Origin: Pseudomonadota bacterium
GTDB lineage: Bacteria; Desulfobacterota; Binatia; Binatales; Binataceae
Reading direction: 5' to 3'
NCBI GenBank assembly: GCA_021324455.1
Contig: JAJPJA010000121.1
Location: 1 to 33,068 of the forward strand
Length of the DNA: 33,068 bases
Shown here: piece by piece, positions 1 through 7,147 of the stretch
Layout: the number at the start of each line of letters is the position of its first letter
Position numbering within the stretch: the first letter of the stretch is position 1
The notes under the pieces: generated by a model
What the model saw: the letters and a program-made list of their open reading frames with translations, nothing else
Database searches by the model: none
Told to the model about the DNA's origin: nothing
Program-made: the position numbers and the translations under genes

Positions 1-1
1 C

Positions 2-109
2 GTGATCAATTTCGTCGAGGATGACAGCCAGGCCGGGCAGGTGGTCGAGGTCAGACCCACCGGCGTGTTCACCATCGAGCCCCGCCGCGCCCCGCAGCGC
101 CGCTCATGA
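2..109 (+). CDS. C-terminal end of an unidentified protein (cut by window start)
   Basis: An open frame runs in from the window edge and stops at TGA 107-109. About 35 residues are visible, ending in a basic tail (PRRAPQRRS). They hold no motif that I recognise, so no function is proposed. The last 21 bases of the frame lie inside a 22-bp direct repeat that recurs at 1286-1307, so this end may be a recombination junction and not the native C-terminus. It may equally be a chance frame. Confidence 0.35.
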   Translation: MINFVEDDSQAGQVVEVRPTGVFTIEPRRAPQRRS

Positions 110-110
110 T
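89..110 (+). repeat. 22-bp direct repeat, copy 1
   Basis: This 22-bp stretch, beginning GCCCCGCAGC and ending GCTCATGAT, is repeated exactly at 1286-1307 in the same orientation. The two copies bracket the RHS remnant. They could be a target duplication, a recombination scar, or two copies of a repeat internal to the old RHS locus. Confidence 0.75.
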
Positions 111-669
111 CTATTCGCGCTCGACCGGGCCTTTGAGGTACATCGCGCCGGTCGGTTTATCCACGCCGTCGGCCGGTTCCAGAGTCACTGCAGCGAGCAT
201 CACGCGCTGACCCGCCGGCGGCATCGATGACGGTGCGGGACGCCTTACCAGCGTGACCGACCCGCTGCGCAACACCACCAGTTACGTGCTGGACGGCGCC
301 GGCAACGTCACCCAGATCACCGACGCGAAGAACGGGTTGACCAGGCTCAGTTACGACGACATCGGCAACCTGCTGACGGTAACCGACGCCAATGGCCATG
401 CTGTGCTTGGCGCCACCGGTAACCAGTACGACTTGCGCAACCGGCTGACCAAGTCCTGCGACGCGATGGGCAACCGCACCACCTATTCGGGCTATGATGC
501 GGACGACAACCTTACCCAGGTCAAAAGCGGAACCGGCATCGAGACCGATTACAAATACGACAATTTCAACCGCCGCAAGGAGATCGACTATGACGTCGGC
601 GGCAGCTCCCCCAGCAGCATCCAGCTCACCTACGACCTCGGCGACCGGCTGATCCAGGCGGTCGATTCC

Positions 670-737
670 CTAGCAGGGTTTTGAAAAACGAAGACGACCG
701 AGTTTAACGTGACGACCGCCCTTAACACCCTGCATAG
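670..737. mobile_element. 68-bp MITE-like element with imperfect terminal inverted repeats
   Basis: The left end reads CTAGCAGGGTTTTGAAAAAC (670-689). The right end, read on the minus strand from 737, is CTATGCAGGGTGTTAAGGGC. They match apart from one inserted base and a few substitutions. There is no room for a transposase. The element falls in the gap between the two RHS frames. Part of the left end (CTAGCAGGG) also reads as RHS codons for LAG, so the exact boundary is uncertain, and I could not assign an IS family. Confidence 0.45.
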
Positions 738-760
738 AAACTGGCTGCTTTCCTTAATCT

Positions 761-779
761 TCTCTCCCTTTGGGAGAGA
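761..779. repeat. Perfect 8-bp hairpin in a CTCTCCC-type intergenic repeat
   Basis: TCTCTCCC (761-768) and GGGAGAGA (772-779) pair perfectly around a TTT loop, and more purine-rich GAGAGAGGG follows. This is the look of the common dispersed CTCTCCC...GGGAGAG intergenic repeats of GC-rich proteobacteria-like genomes. A related stretch lies at 7095-7136. It sits in the same gap as the 68-bp element. Confidence 0.5.
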
Positions 780-1285
780 TAAGAGAGAGGGAGCAGGATT
801 ACCCGCCAGTTCGGCCAGGCCGGCTCACCCACCGGGACAAACACCACCGAGGCCAGCGGCCTGGATTTCGTCACCCAGGAGCAGGTAACGCCGCCCGCTC
901 CGGGCCTGCAGCAGACCGTGGTCTACACGCCCAATCTGGCGGGTCTTCGGACGACGATGCAGGTGACGATCGGGTCAACCCAGGAGCCGGTGGTCAATTA
1001 CCATTATGACAACGCCAACAAGCTGACCACCGTTACCCAGAACGGGGCCACCGTAACCAAGTGCTACCAGGCCGGCCAGAGCGGATGTACCGGGAGCGAT
1101 CCCGCCGGGCGGCTGCATGCTGTAAACCTTCCCAACGGTATTACGGTGACCTATGGTTACGACAGCGATTCGCACATAACCTCGATGACGTACGGTACCC
1201 TGGGTAGCCTGACCTACGGCTATGATGCGGACGGAAGACGGACCACCGTGGACGGCAGTTTGGCGAAAACCAGCCTGCCGGCCGT

Positions 1286-1307
1286 GCCCCGCAGCGCCGC
1301 TCATGAT
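1286..1307 (+). repeat. 22-bp direct repeat, copy 2
   Basis: Exact copy of 89-110 in the same orientation. It begins three bases after the point where the RHS reading frame loses similarity to intact RHS proteins (after SLAKTSLP). Confidence 0.75.
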
Positions 1308-1416
1308 TGTTCGTACGACAGCCTGAGGGAGGATGCGCCGCGAGGCATCTCCGATGTCTGCGCGAGCGCCGTGAGGTCCCTGATATGTTGCGGCGATTCT
1401 TCCCGGAGGCAAGACG

Positions 1417-3297
1417 ATGAAAATCGAAATCACCGGCATCGAGCTTGCCTTTGACGGCGTCGAGTTCGGACTCGTGGGGAGCTACGAAAAGATTGCCGGG
1501 CGGATGCGCGGCGCCGTCGATCCGTCCCATCGGCTCAACGCTGGCATCGTCAACCTCGACAAAGCGCCGCGCAACGCGGCCAGGCAGGTTGAGTACGAAG
1601 TCGATTTCTGCCTGCTCAAGCCGGCCGACCCGCGCCGCGGCAACGGGCGGCTTTTCTATGATGTGCTCAATCGCGGGATGAAACTGGCACTGAGCGGGCT
1701 TAACGACGCTCCCGCCTCCAACGATCCCAAGAGCGCCGCGGACGCCGGCAACGGGTTCCTGATGCGCCAGGGCTACGCCGTGCTGTGGAGCGCATGGCAG
1801 GGCGACGTAGCGGCGGGGGAGGGCAGGATGCTGGCCCGCCTGCCGATCGGCGGCGAGCCGGGCATCAATCGCGACGAGTTCATTTTCAATCACAGCCACA
1901 ACCCCGCGCGCGCCCCGCTCAGCTATCCCGCCGCGAGCCTTGATTCGAGCCGCGCGAGCTTGAGCGTGCGTCAGCGCGAACGCGACCCGCGCGCGGCGCT
2001 GCCCGCCGCCAGTTGGCGCTACCTCTCCGAGCGGCAGATCGAGATCACGCGGCCCCCTGAATTCGACGCGGGCGCGATCTACGAGTTCATCTACCCGGCG
2101 CGCGACCCGATCGTGATGGGTCTGGGGCTGGCCGCAATCCGCGACGTGGTATCGTTCTTCCGTTACGACACCGCCGACGAGGAGGGCCGGAAAAATCCGC
2201 TCGCCGCGGGCGTCGCGCACGCCTACGCATTCGGAATGTCGCAGTCAGGGCGCCTGCTGCGCGATTGGTTGTGGCAGGGCTTCAACCAAGACTTAAACGG
2301 GCGCAGGGTGTTCGACGGCGTGATGCCGTGCCTGGCCGGATCGCGCAAGACCTTTACCAACTTCGCCTTCGCGCAGCCCGGGCGCTTCTCCTGCCAGCAC
2401 GAGGATCACCTCACGCCCGGCGACCAGTTTCCGTTCAGCTACGCGACCAGGTCCGATCCGCCAAGCGGCCGCACCGACGGTATCCTCGCCCGATGCGCCG
2501 CGTCGAACACGACGCCTAAGATCATGCAGATCGACAGCAGCGGCGAGTTCTGGCAGGGCAGGGCGTCGCTGGTGACGGCGGACGAGGCCGGCCGCGACCT
2601 CGAATTGCCCGCCGATGTACGGGTCTATGCCTTCGCCGGCACCCAGCACGGCGGCCGCTTCGCGACGGGAATCTTTCCGTTCTGCGAGCATCCGGGCAAC
2701 CCGGTGGATATGAACGCCGGCTACCGGGCGCTGCTGGTCGCGATGGATGAATGGGTGAGCAACGCGGTCGAGCCGCCGCCCAGCAGCTATCCGCGGTCGT
2801 CGGAGGGGACCCTGGCCGCACACCATACTCTGGCGTTCCCGCGCATCCCGGGCGTCAGCTACGCGGCGATGCTGAACGAGTTGTGCGTGGTGGACTACTC
2901 CCGCCAGCCGCCGCAGCCGGACTCCGGTCGAAAATATAAAGTGATGGTGCCGGCGGTGGATGAGGACGGCAACGAGCTGGCCGGTGTCCGCCTGCCGGAA
3001 GTGGCCGTCCCAATTGGCACCCACACCGGCTGGAACCCGCGCCGCCAGGGTTTCGCCAGCGGCGATCTGGCGCTGCTGGGCTTCTTCCTGCCGTTTGCAA
3101 GGACCGCCGCCGAGCGTCAATCGAGCGGCGACCCCCGCCGGTCGCTGGAGGAGCGCTACGCAAGCCACGAGGCTTACGTTGCAGCAATCCGCCGCGCCGC
3201 CCAGGCATTGTGCGAGGCCCGCCTGCTCCTGCCCGAAGACGCCGAGCGCAGCGTCGAAGCCGCGATGCGCCGCGCCAAGTATTTCGGAGCGCCGTGA
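1417..3297 (+). CDS. Large alpha/beta hydrolase (Abhydrolase_10-type)
   Basis: A 626-residue cytoplasmic-looking protein with no signal peptide. The sequence matches my memory of the large alpha/beta hydrolase domain family of uncharacterised bacterial esterases (Pfam Abhydrolase_10). The likely triad is the nucleophile Ser275 in GMSQSGR, an acid near Glu377 in DSSGEFW, and His411 in GTQHGGR. An N-terminal beta-rich half (about 1-230, with VLWSAWQGD) precedes the catalytic core. The start ATG has GGAGG at 1405-1409, seven bases upstream. The gene stands alone, downstream of decayed RHS DNA and upstream of the toxin-antitoxin pair. The substrate is unknown; esters or lactones are likely for this fold. 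Family identity is fairly sure, physiological role is not. Confidence 0.85.
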   Translation: MKIEITGIELAFDGVEFGLVGSYEKIAGRMRGAVDPSHRLNAGIVNLDKAPRNAARQVEYEVDFCLLKPADPRRGNGRLFYDVLNRGMKLALSGLNDAPASNDPKSAADAGNGFLMRQGYAVLWSAWQGDVAAGEGRMLARLPIGGEPGINRDEFIFNHSHNPARAPLSYPAASLDSSRASLSVRQRERDPRAALPAASWRYLSERQIEITRPPEFDAGAIYEFIYPARDPIVMGLGLAAIRDVVSFFRYDTADEEGRKNPLAAGVAHAYAFGMSQSGRLLRDWLWQGFNQDLNGRRVFDGVMPCLAGSRKTFTNFAFAQPGRFSCQHEDHLTPGDQFPFSYATRSDPPSGRTDGILARCAASNTTPKIMQIDSSGEFWQGRASLVTADEAGRDLELPADVRVYAFAGTQHGGRFATGIFPFCEHPGNPVDMNAGYRALLVAMDEWVSNAVEPPPSSYPRSSEGTLAAHHTLAFPRIPGVSYAAMLNELCVVDYSRQPPQPDSGRKYKVMVPAVDEDGNELAGVRLPEVAVPIGTHTGWNPRRQGFASGDLALLGFFLPFARTAAERQSSGDPRRSLEERYASHEAYVAAIRRAAQALCEARLLLPEDAERSVEAAMRRAKYFGAP

Positions 3298-3330
3298 GGC
3301 TGACCGGCGCGTATGGAACGAACCGAGCAA

Positions 3331-3359
3331 TTGGCAAACTTTGCCATAGATGATATTGT
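3331..3359 (+). promoter_or_regulatory. Promoter of the parDE pair with overlapping palindromic operator
   Basis: TTGGCA (3331-3336) and TATTGT (3354-3359) are separated by 17 bases, a good sigma70-type pair. A perfect inverted repeat, TGGCAAA then C then TTTGCCA (3332-3346), covers the -35 box. A ribbon-helix-helix antitoxin would be expected to bind such a site and repress its own operon (family knowledge; the binding is inferred). The predicted transcription start, 6-7 bases after the -10 box, falls on the parD ATG at 3366, so the mRNA may be leaderless; no Shine-Dalgarno is visible. Confidence 0.6.
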
Positions 3360-3365
3360 CCGGTT

Positions 3366-3641
3366 ATGCCCACTCGCAACATCAGTCTCACCGCGGAGCA
3401 GGACGCATTTGTCGAACGCGTGGTTAGAGCCGGTGAATATCAGAATGCGAGCGAAGCCATCCGCGACGCGCTGCGCGTCCTTCAGCAAAAGCGGCGGGAA
3501 GATGCGCTTAAACTCAGGGCCCTGCGCGTGAAGATCAAGGCCGGTCTCGAAGCACTGGAACGGGGCGATTTTACCGAGGTGACCGACGCCGATCTGGATC
3601 AGTATCTTGCGGGATTAGCCGCTGGCAAAAACCCGCCCTGA
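3366..3641 (+). CDS. parD: ParD-family antitoxin
   Basis: A 91-residue protein. Residues 1-45 form a ribbon-helix-helix DNA-binding domain (RNISLTAEQDAFVERVVRAG, then YQNASEAIRDALR). The charged C-terminal tail (about 50-91) is the part that wraps and neutralises the toxin in this family. It stops five bases before the toxin start, typical of a ParD-ParE operon. Start ATG 3366 is chosen because MPTRNISLT matches the family N-terminus; it has no visible ribosome site, consistent with leaderless translation from the promoter at 3331-3359. It is expected to repress that promoter through the palindrome over the -35 box. Confidence 0.9.
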   Translation: MPTRNISLTAEQDAFVERVVRAGEYQNASEAIRDALRVLQQKRREDALKLRALRVKIKAGLEALERGDFTEVTDADLDQYLAGLAAGKNPP

Positions 3642-3645
3642 CGCG

Positions 3646-4020
3646 ATGGCGCGATTCCGACTCTCCCGCCTGGCCCAGGCGGATCTTGCGCAAATCCTTG
3701 CCGTCAGTAGAGAGCGTTGGGGACCCGAAAGCCAAAGGCGCTACGCGGCGATCCTTGCTGCCGCTATTCGTAAAGTGGCTGCCGATCCACTTGGCCTCAC
3801 AACACGGGCGCGCGCTGAACTCGCACCCAATCTCCGTAGCTTTCATATCCAACACGCACGCGCCGGCCTCGCTTACCCGAAGGTACGCAGACCGGTGCAT
3901 ATTGTTTACTACCGCATGATCGAGCCCGGGTTGATCGAAATCGTTCGAGTGCTCCACGAACACATGGACCCCGGCCGCCACCTGCATGAGAACTCTAAAA
4001 ACAAGAATTCATGCCGCTGA
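3646..4020 (+). CDS. parE: ParE-family toxin
   Basis: A 124-residue protein of the RelE/ParE superfamily. MARFRLSRLAQADLAQI is the usual N-terminal strand and helix, and HIVYYRMIEPGLIEIVRVLHEHMD is the characteristic C-terminal beta sheet. ParE toxins generally poison DNA gyrase. It lies four bases after parD, so the two are probably translated together. Family members are usually about 95-105 residues; here the core is followed by roughly 15 extra polar residues (HENSKNKNSCR). Nothing suggests inactivation. The target is inferred from the family, not seen. Confidence 0.88.
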   Translation: MARFRLSRLAQADLAQILAVSRERWGPESQRRYAAILAAAIRKVAADPLGLTTRARAELAPNLRSFHIQHARAGLAYPKVRRPVHIVYYRMIEPGLIEIVRVLHEHMDPGRHLHENSKNKNSCR

Positions 4021-4109
4021 TCCTCTTCAATGTGTGGCATTCGCGCAAAACACCGGCGTGATTCGCCATCGAAGCGCTGCTCCAATGTTAAGCTATTATA
4101 AGGATCATT

Positions 4110-4361
4110 ATGAAAGGTACGAATGCCTACCCCTTGCGGCTGCCGCGTTCCCTGAAAAAGGCCGGAGAGCGCCTGAGCCGGGAGGACGGAACCAGCATCA
4201 ACCAGTTCGTGGCTATGGCAGTGGCCGAGAAAGTTTCCGCGCTGGAGACCGCGCGGTCCTTTGCGGAGCGGAAAAAACGAGCGGATTTAAAAGCTTTCGA
4301 CCGCATCCTGAGACGACGCGGCGGCATGCGCCCCCAGCCAGGCGACGAAATGCCGGAGTAA
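4110..4361 (+). CDS. Orphan ribbon-helix-helix (HicB/Arc-like) protein
   Basis: An 83-residue basic protein. YPLRLPRSLKKAGERLSREDGTSINQFVAMAVAEKVSALE has the pattern of a ribbon-helix-helix fold as in Arc, CopG and HicB C-terminal domains. A tail rich in Arg and Lys follows (FAERKKRADLKAFDRILRRRGG). The ATG is preceded by AAGGA at 4100-4104. Annotators often call such proteins HicB-family antitoxins, but no toxin gene follows; the next gene is on the other strand. It is 89 bases downstream of parE. It could be a leftover antitoxin, a partner acting in trans, or a plain transcription regulator. Confidence 0.7.
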   Translation: MKGTNAYPLRLPRSLKKAGERLSREDGTSINQFVAMAVAEKVSALETARSFAERKKRADLKAFDRILRRRGGMRPQPGDEMPE

Positions 4362-4437
4362 GATAACTGGGTCGCTGGGGAACGATCTTTTAGAGGCTAA
4401 CTCTCTTGCCTGCCGTGGACCGCAGCGGCGATTCCTG

Positions 4438-6108
4438 TCAATCGGTTGGCGTCGCCGTCGGGGTCGGGGCCGGCAACTGATTGCATTCCAGGCTGAACAG
4501 TGAGTAGGCGAACAGTTTCTCATCCGCTGTCATTGCTGACACCGAACATTCGCTGGAGAAAATTGTCCGGCTGAAGGCGCCTGGATCGGCGTGGTAGTCC
4601 AGGTAGAGCACTTCGCCGCATTGCGTGAGTCCGCCTACCGGTGTCGCGAAGCTGAACTGGGAAACCATCTGCGTATCATCTGTCGGGTCAGTAGCAGTCA
4701 ACCAGGGCACGGATTGTGCCGCAACCGAGTCCACGTCATGTCTGGGTTCGGTCAGCACCATTTCGGGAGGAGAAGAATTGGACAGGGCGCCGGCCAAATT
4801 CAGCCATTGCGCCAAACCGGCCGGCTCGGTCTGGTTTACCGATGCAGTAACCGTAGTCGAACTACTGTGATTCACATCCCAGTTGGCGGTGCCGGCCAGC
4901 GGCGCGTTGTTGAAGAGCCAGACATAACCGAAGTGCGAGGTTACGAATCTGCCGCCCGCGTTGAGATAGGTTACGAGGTTTGCCAAAGCCGACGTGGTTT
5001 GCATGGTCTCCGCACCGGTGCAGGGAGCCAGCACGAGGTCGTAATTTTCCAGACTCCCGCCGCTTCCCCACAACGTGGTATCGGACGGGGTCATCGAGTC
5101 GATAGCCGCCCCGGTGTTCTGGTAAACCTGGACGCGTCCGGCACCCGCCGGATCGGTGAACTCGCTCGCATCGATACCGAGTTTAAGCAGCGCGCATTCC
5201 ATCCCGTCGTTGGCGCCAGTCGCAATCGCCATCAGCGGAATGTCACCCTCAATCTGCGTCCTGGGCATGCGAGTGAGGTCCAGAGGCAGCTCGCTCGATT
5301 GGCAGGCCGCGACACTCGGTATGGTTACCTGGCGGCGCCAGCGGCCCAGTTGAATCACCAACGGTATGTTCGTGCCGGTGAATGATTGGGGAATGTTCGA
5401 AAGCGTAAAGGTGCCGTCCGCCGCCGTAATGGCAATCGCCACCGGCGAGCCGGTTACCTGGGTGCATCCGCACGACGGCCCATCCGAGATCGAGTCGAGA
5501 CTCGCGCCTGGTATAAAAACAGCCGCGTTCGGCAGCGGAAGTGCGGCGCCATATTGCGCAGGAGTTCCCATCACCACCGTTCCCGTCAGGCTGGTGGAGC
5601 ATGGCGTGCTGGTCGCCGTTGGAGTCGGCGTCAAAGTGAAGGTGGGGGAGGGGGTTGAAGTCGGCGTTGGAGTAGATGTCGGGGTCGGGGTGGGTGTTGG
5701 ACTGGACCTCGGCACGCCGATCCCGTTCAAAGTCACGACGCTGGGAAGCCCTTGCTTGATAATCGTCAGCAGACCCTGCCGGGGCCCGGGACTCTTTGGC
5801 GAGAAAGTGACCATGAACCGGCATCCCCGCTGTCCCGCCGCTGGCATGCCGCAATCGTTATTTTCCGAAAACTCCCCGCTGATTTCCGCCGATTCGAACT
5901 CGGTCGCCGACTCGCGGTTCAACTCGACCCTGCGTGGCGCCGAACTCTGACCCACGGCAACCGGACCAAAGAACAGATGACGCGGCGAGACATCCTGGTC
6001 GAGGAAATAGTCGGCTGCAGCCGCGGAAGGCACGCAGGCGCAGACAGCCAGCAGCGACCCGAACAGCAGAGCGCAGAGCCAACGCGCGCTTTTTATGGCT
6101 GCCATCAT
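4438..6108 (-). CDS. Secreted multidomain protein: HYDIN/ASPM-like domain, Pro-Thr linker, carboxypeptidase-regulatory-like domain
   Basis: A 556-residue exported protein. Residues 1-32 look like a Sec signal peptide (WLCALLFGSLLAV, then PSAAAA). Residues about 42-132 resemble the choice-of-anchor D or HYDIN-type Ig domain (FGPVAVGQSSAPRRVEL, then MVTFSPKSPGPRQGLLTI). Residues 136-169 are a Pro-Thr linker (PTPTPTPTST pattern). Then comes a cysteine-containing domain like carboxypeptidase regulatory folds (LTGTVV, ITAADGTFTLSNIP). The last part (about 290-545) includes YDLVLAPC and YLNAGGRFVTSHFGYVWLFN, which recalls glutamine-amidotransferase-like folds, although I see no catalytic residues. 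A second short Pro-Thr run ends the protein. An adjacent ATG at 6105 is an alternative start. The role is unknown; a surface or extracellular binding function is plausible. Confidence 0.75.
   Translation of the reverse strand: MMAAIKSARWLCALLFGSLLAVCACVPSAAAADYFLDQDVSPRHLFFGPVAVGQSSAPRRVELNRESATEFESAEISGEFSENNDCGMPAAGQRGCRFMVTFSPKSPGPRQGLLTIIKQGLPSVVTLNGIGVPRSSPTPTPTPTSTPTPTSTPSPTFTLTPTPTATSTPCSTSLTGTVVMGTPAQYGAALPLPNAAVFIPGASLDSISDGPSCGCTQVTGSPVAIAITAADGTFTLSNIPQSFTGTNIPLVIQLGRWRRQVTIPSVAACQSSELPLDLTRMPRTQIEGDIPLMAIATGANDGMECALLKLGIDASEFTDPAGAGRVQVYQNTGAAIDSMTPSDTTLWGSGGSLENYDLVLAPCTGAETMQTTSALANLVTYLNAGGRFVTSHFGYVWLFNNAPLAGTANWDVNHSSSTTVTASVNQTEPAGLAQWLNLAGALSNSSPPEMVLTEPRHDVDSVAAQSVPWLTATDPTDDTQMVSQFSFATPVGGLTQCGEVLYLDYHADPGAFSRTIFSSECSVSAMTADEKLFAYSLFSLECNQLPAPTPTATPTD
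5602..5703 (-). repeat. Low-complexity Pro-Thr/Ser codon repeat
   Basis: About 100 bp of imperfect 6-bp repeats encode alternating Pro with Thr or Ser in the secreted protein. On the plus strand this reads as a GT/GG-rich run with little C. Such tracts vary in length by slippage and usually form stiff, possibly glycosylated, linkers. Confidence 0.7.
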
Positions 6109-6636
6109 GACCGGCGACTCATGTCCGACCAGCCTTTTTGGCTAACTCTATGCCCTACTGTTTGATATTACGTTGTGGATGTCAAGGCTTCCAAAGCCGG
6201 CAAAAAGCACGGAATTTTCGCGCTGCATTGGTGTCGCTTTCGGCGATATTCGCGAGAGCAAGTCCTCGCCACAATTGGGACAGGCACATCCGCCGTAGAA
6301 GCGGGCCAGGCTGCTCGAAAGCTTATTCAGGTGTCTGCGGCACTTCGCGCCGCGTCAAATGATGGCCCGGCCCGGCAAAGATTGTGCGCTGGAGTGCTGC
6401 CGGATTACCAACCCTGACGGGCTGCCCGTGTCCTCCGGACGCCGCAAACACCAGTGCCGGCCTATCCGGACAACCCGAAAAGAGGATCATGGGAGACGGG
6501 GGCATGAGTTGACATAATGTTTCTTATGCGAAGTTCGACATAAGGTCGTGAAAGCGGGCATCGCTGGGTTGTGGGCCATCGGATGATGCTTTTGTGCATC
6601 ACACCTCGAAACGCTTGAGGAATGCGCGGCTGCCGC
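6109..6636. other. Gene-free interval of about 530 bp
   Basis: No convincing coding region is seen here; short open frames lack family features and ribosome sites. The one distinct structure is the CATAA-motif cluster at 6509-6543. The 5' end must hold the promoter of the secreted protein on the minus strand, but I could not pick clear boxes. Confidence 0.5.
6509..6543. other. Three-copy CATAA inverted/direct motif, recombinase-site-like
   Basis: TTGACATAA (6509-6517) and TTATGCGAA (6524-6532) are inverted copies (7 of 9 positions) around a 6-bp spacer, TGTTTC. After a single G, TTCGACATAA (6534-6543) is a third copy in the original direction, so the second and third also form a near palindrome, CTTATG to CATAAG (6523-6544). 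Short inverted arms around a 6-8 bp spacer are the form of tyrosine-recombinase core sites. No recombinase gene lies in the window. It could instead be an IS end or a regulator-binding site. Confidence 0.4.
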
Positions 6637-6924
6637 CTACTCCGTGACCCATTTCTCGGTGTGGCGGCGGGCGTACCAGCATGGGGGAAAGCCGGCGTGC
6701 GGGAAGAGGGCGTGGACGCAGGTGTCATTCTCCACGCCGGCGTCGCCGTATTCGGTGCGGTTGCCCTTAAGCGGCATCGCGTAGTAGCGGCGGACCTTGA
6801 CCACGCCGTAGGGCTGGCGGGCAAGGCGGAAAGCGATGGCGTCGCCGAGGTAAAGCACGCACAGGACCGCGACTGCGGTCAGGGCGATTTTTGCCATCCA
6901 CGGATATGCCGCGGCGCCCGCCAT
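6637..6924 (-). CDS. Small conserved membrane-anchored protein with CWYxxRH motif
   Basis: A 95-residue protein. Residues about 10-30 (KIALTAVAVLCVLYLGDAIAF) form one membrane segment or uncleaved signal. The remainder contains YGVVKVRRYYAMPLKG and a C-terminal motif, C-V-H-A-L-F-P-H then PCWYARRHTEKWV. I recall this layout (paired Cys, LFPH, CWYxxRH) from unnamed short proteins of Acidobacteria-like genomes. No function is known to me. The two cysteines and two histidines might form a disulfide or a metal site (inference). Start 6924 is preferred because GGAG (6930-6933) lies five bases upstream; starts at 6951 and 6897 are in frame but lack a ribosome site. Confidence 0.65.
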   Translation of the reverse strand: MAGAAAYPWMAKIALTAVAVLCVLYLGDAIAFRLARQPYGVVKVRRYYAMPLKGNRTEYGDAGVENDTCVHALFPHAGFPPCWYARRHTEKWVTE

Positions 6925-7147
6925 AATGTCTCCAGCGCAAAACGCCGCCAATCACGCGCAACCGGCGTCAAAGCCGATGCTGCGGGAGATTGTGACGCCG
7001 TCTTTTGCGTAACATCCGTACCAGGATGGTGAAAGCCGGGCGCGGGCGGACCCGATCGCCACAAAAGCAAACGCCGCGCGTAAACCGTGCCAGACACTCT
7101 CACCCTTGCCTTCTCTCACGGAGAATGGAGGGAGAGCCGGACAGCAT
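6925..7147. other. Intergenic region with CTCTC-type hairpin repeat
   Basis: About 220 bp without a gene between the small membrane protein and the esterase. Near the esterase stop, 7095-7136 holds TTCTC (7111-7115) and GAGAA (7121-7125), which form a short hairpin in a CTCTC/GAGAG-rich context like 761-793. It lies downstream of the esterase and could contribute to transcription termination on the minus strand, but there is no T-run. Confidence 0.35.

Larger units (their letters stand above)
211..1282 (+). pseudogene. RHS/YD-repeat protein remnant, interrupted
   Basis: Two fragments of one RHS-type YD-repeat protein lie in different frames. Fragment one (about 211-678) carries motifs such as GRLTSV, YDDIGNLLTVTD, GYDADDNLTQV and YKYDNFNRRKE and ends at DSLAG, where intact RHS proteins continue. 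It then meets a TGA at 682-684. Fragment two (about 801-1282) resumes with YHYDNANKLTTVTQNG, LPNGITVTYGYDSDS and YGYDADGRRTTVDGSLAKTSLP, and is cut off where the canonical sequence goes on. Intact RHS proteins exceed 1000 residues and act as polymorphic toxin or surface filaments; here both the N-terminal region and the C-terminal core and toxin tip are missing. The break between fragments holds a short inverted-repeat element (670-737) and a hairpin repeat (761-779). There is no start codon with a ribosome site. I regard it as dead. Confidence 0.85.

Noticed and set aside
6138..6417. Two overlapping short plus-strand open frames
   Set aside because: No ribosome site, no conserved motif, and composition like non-coding DNA.
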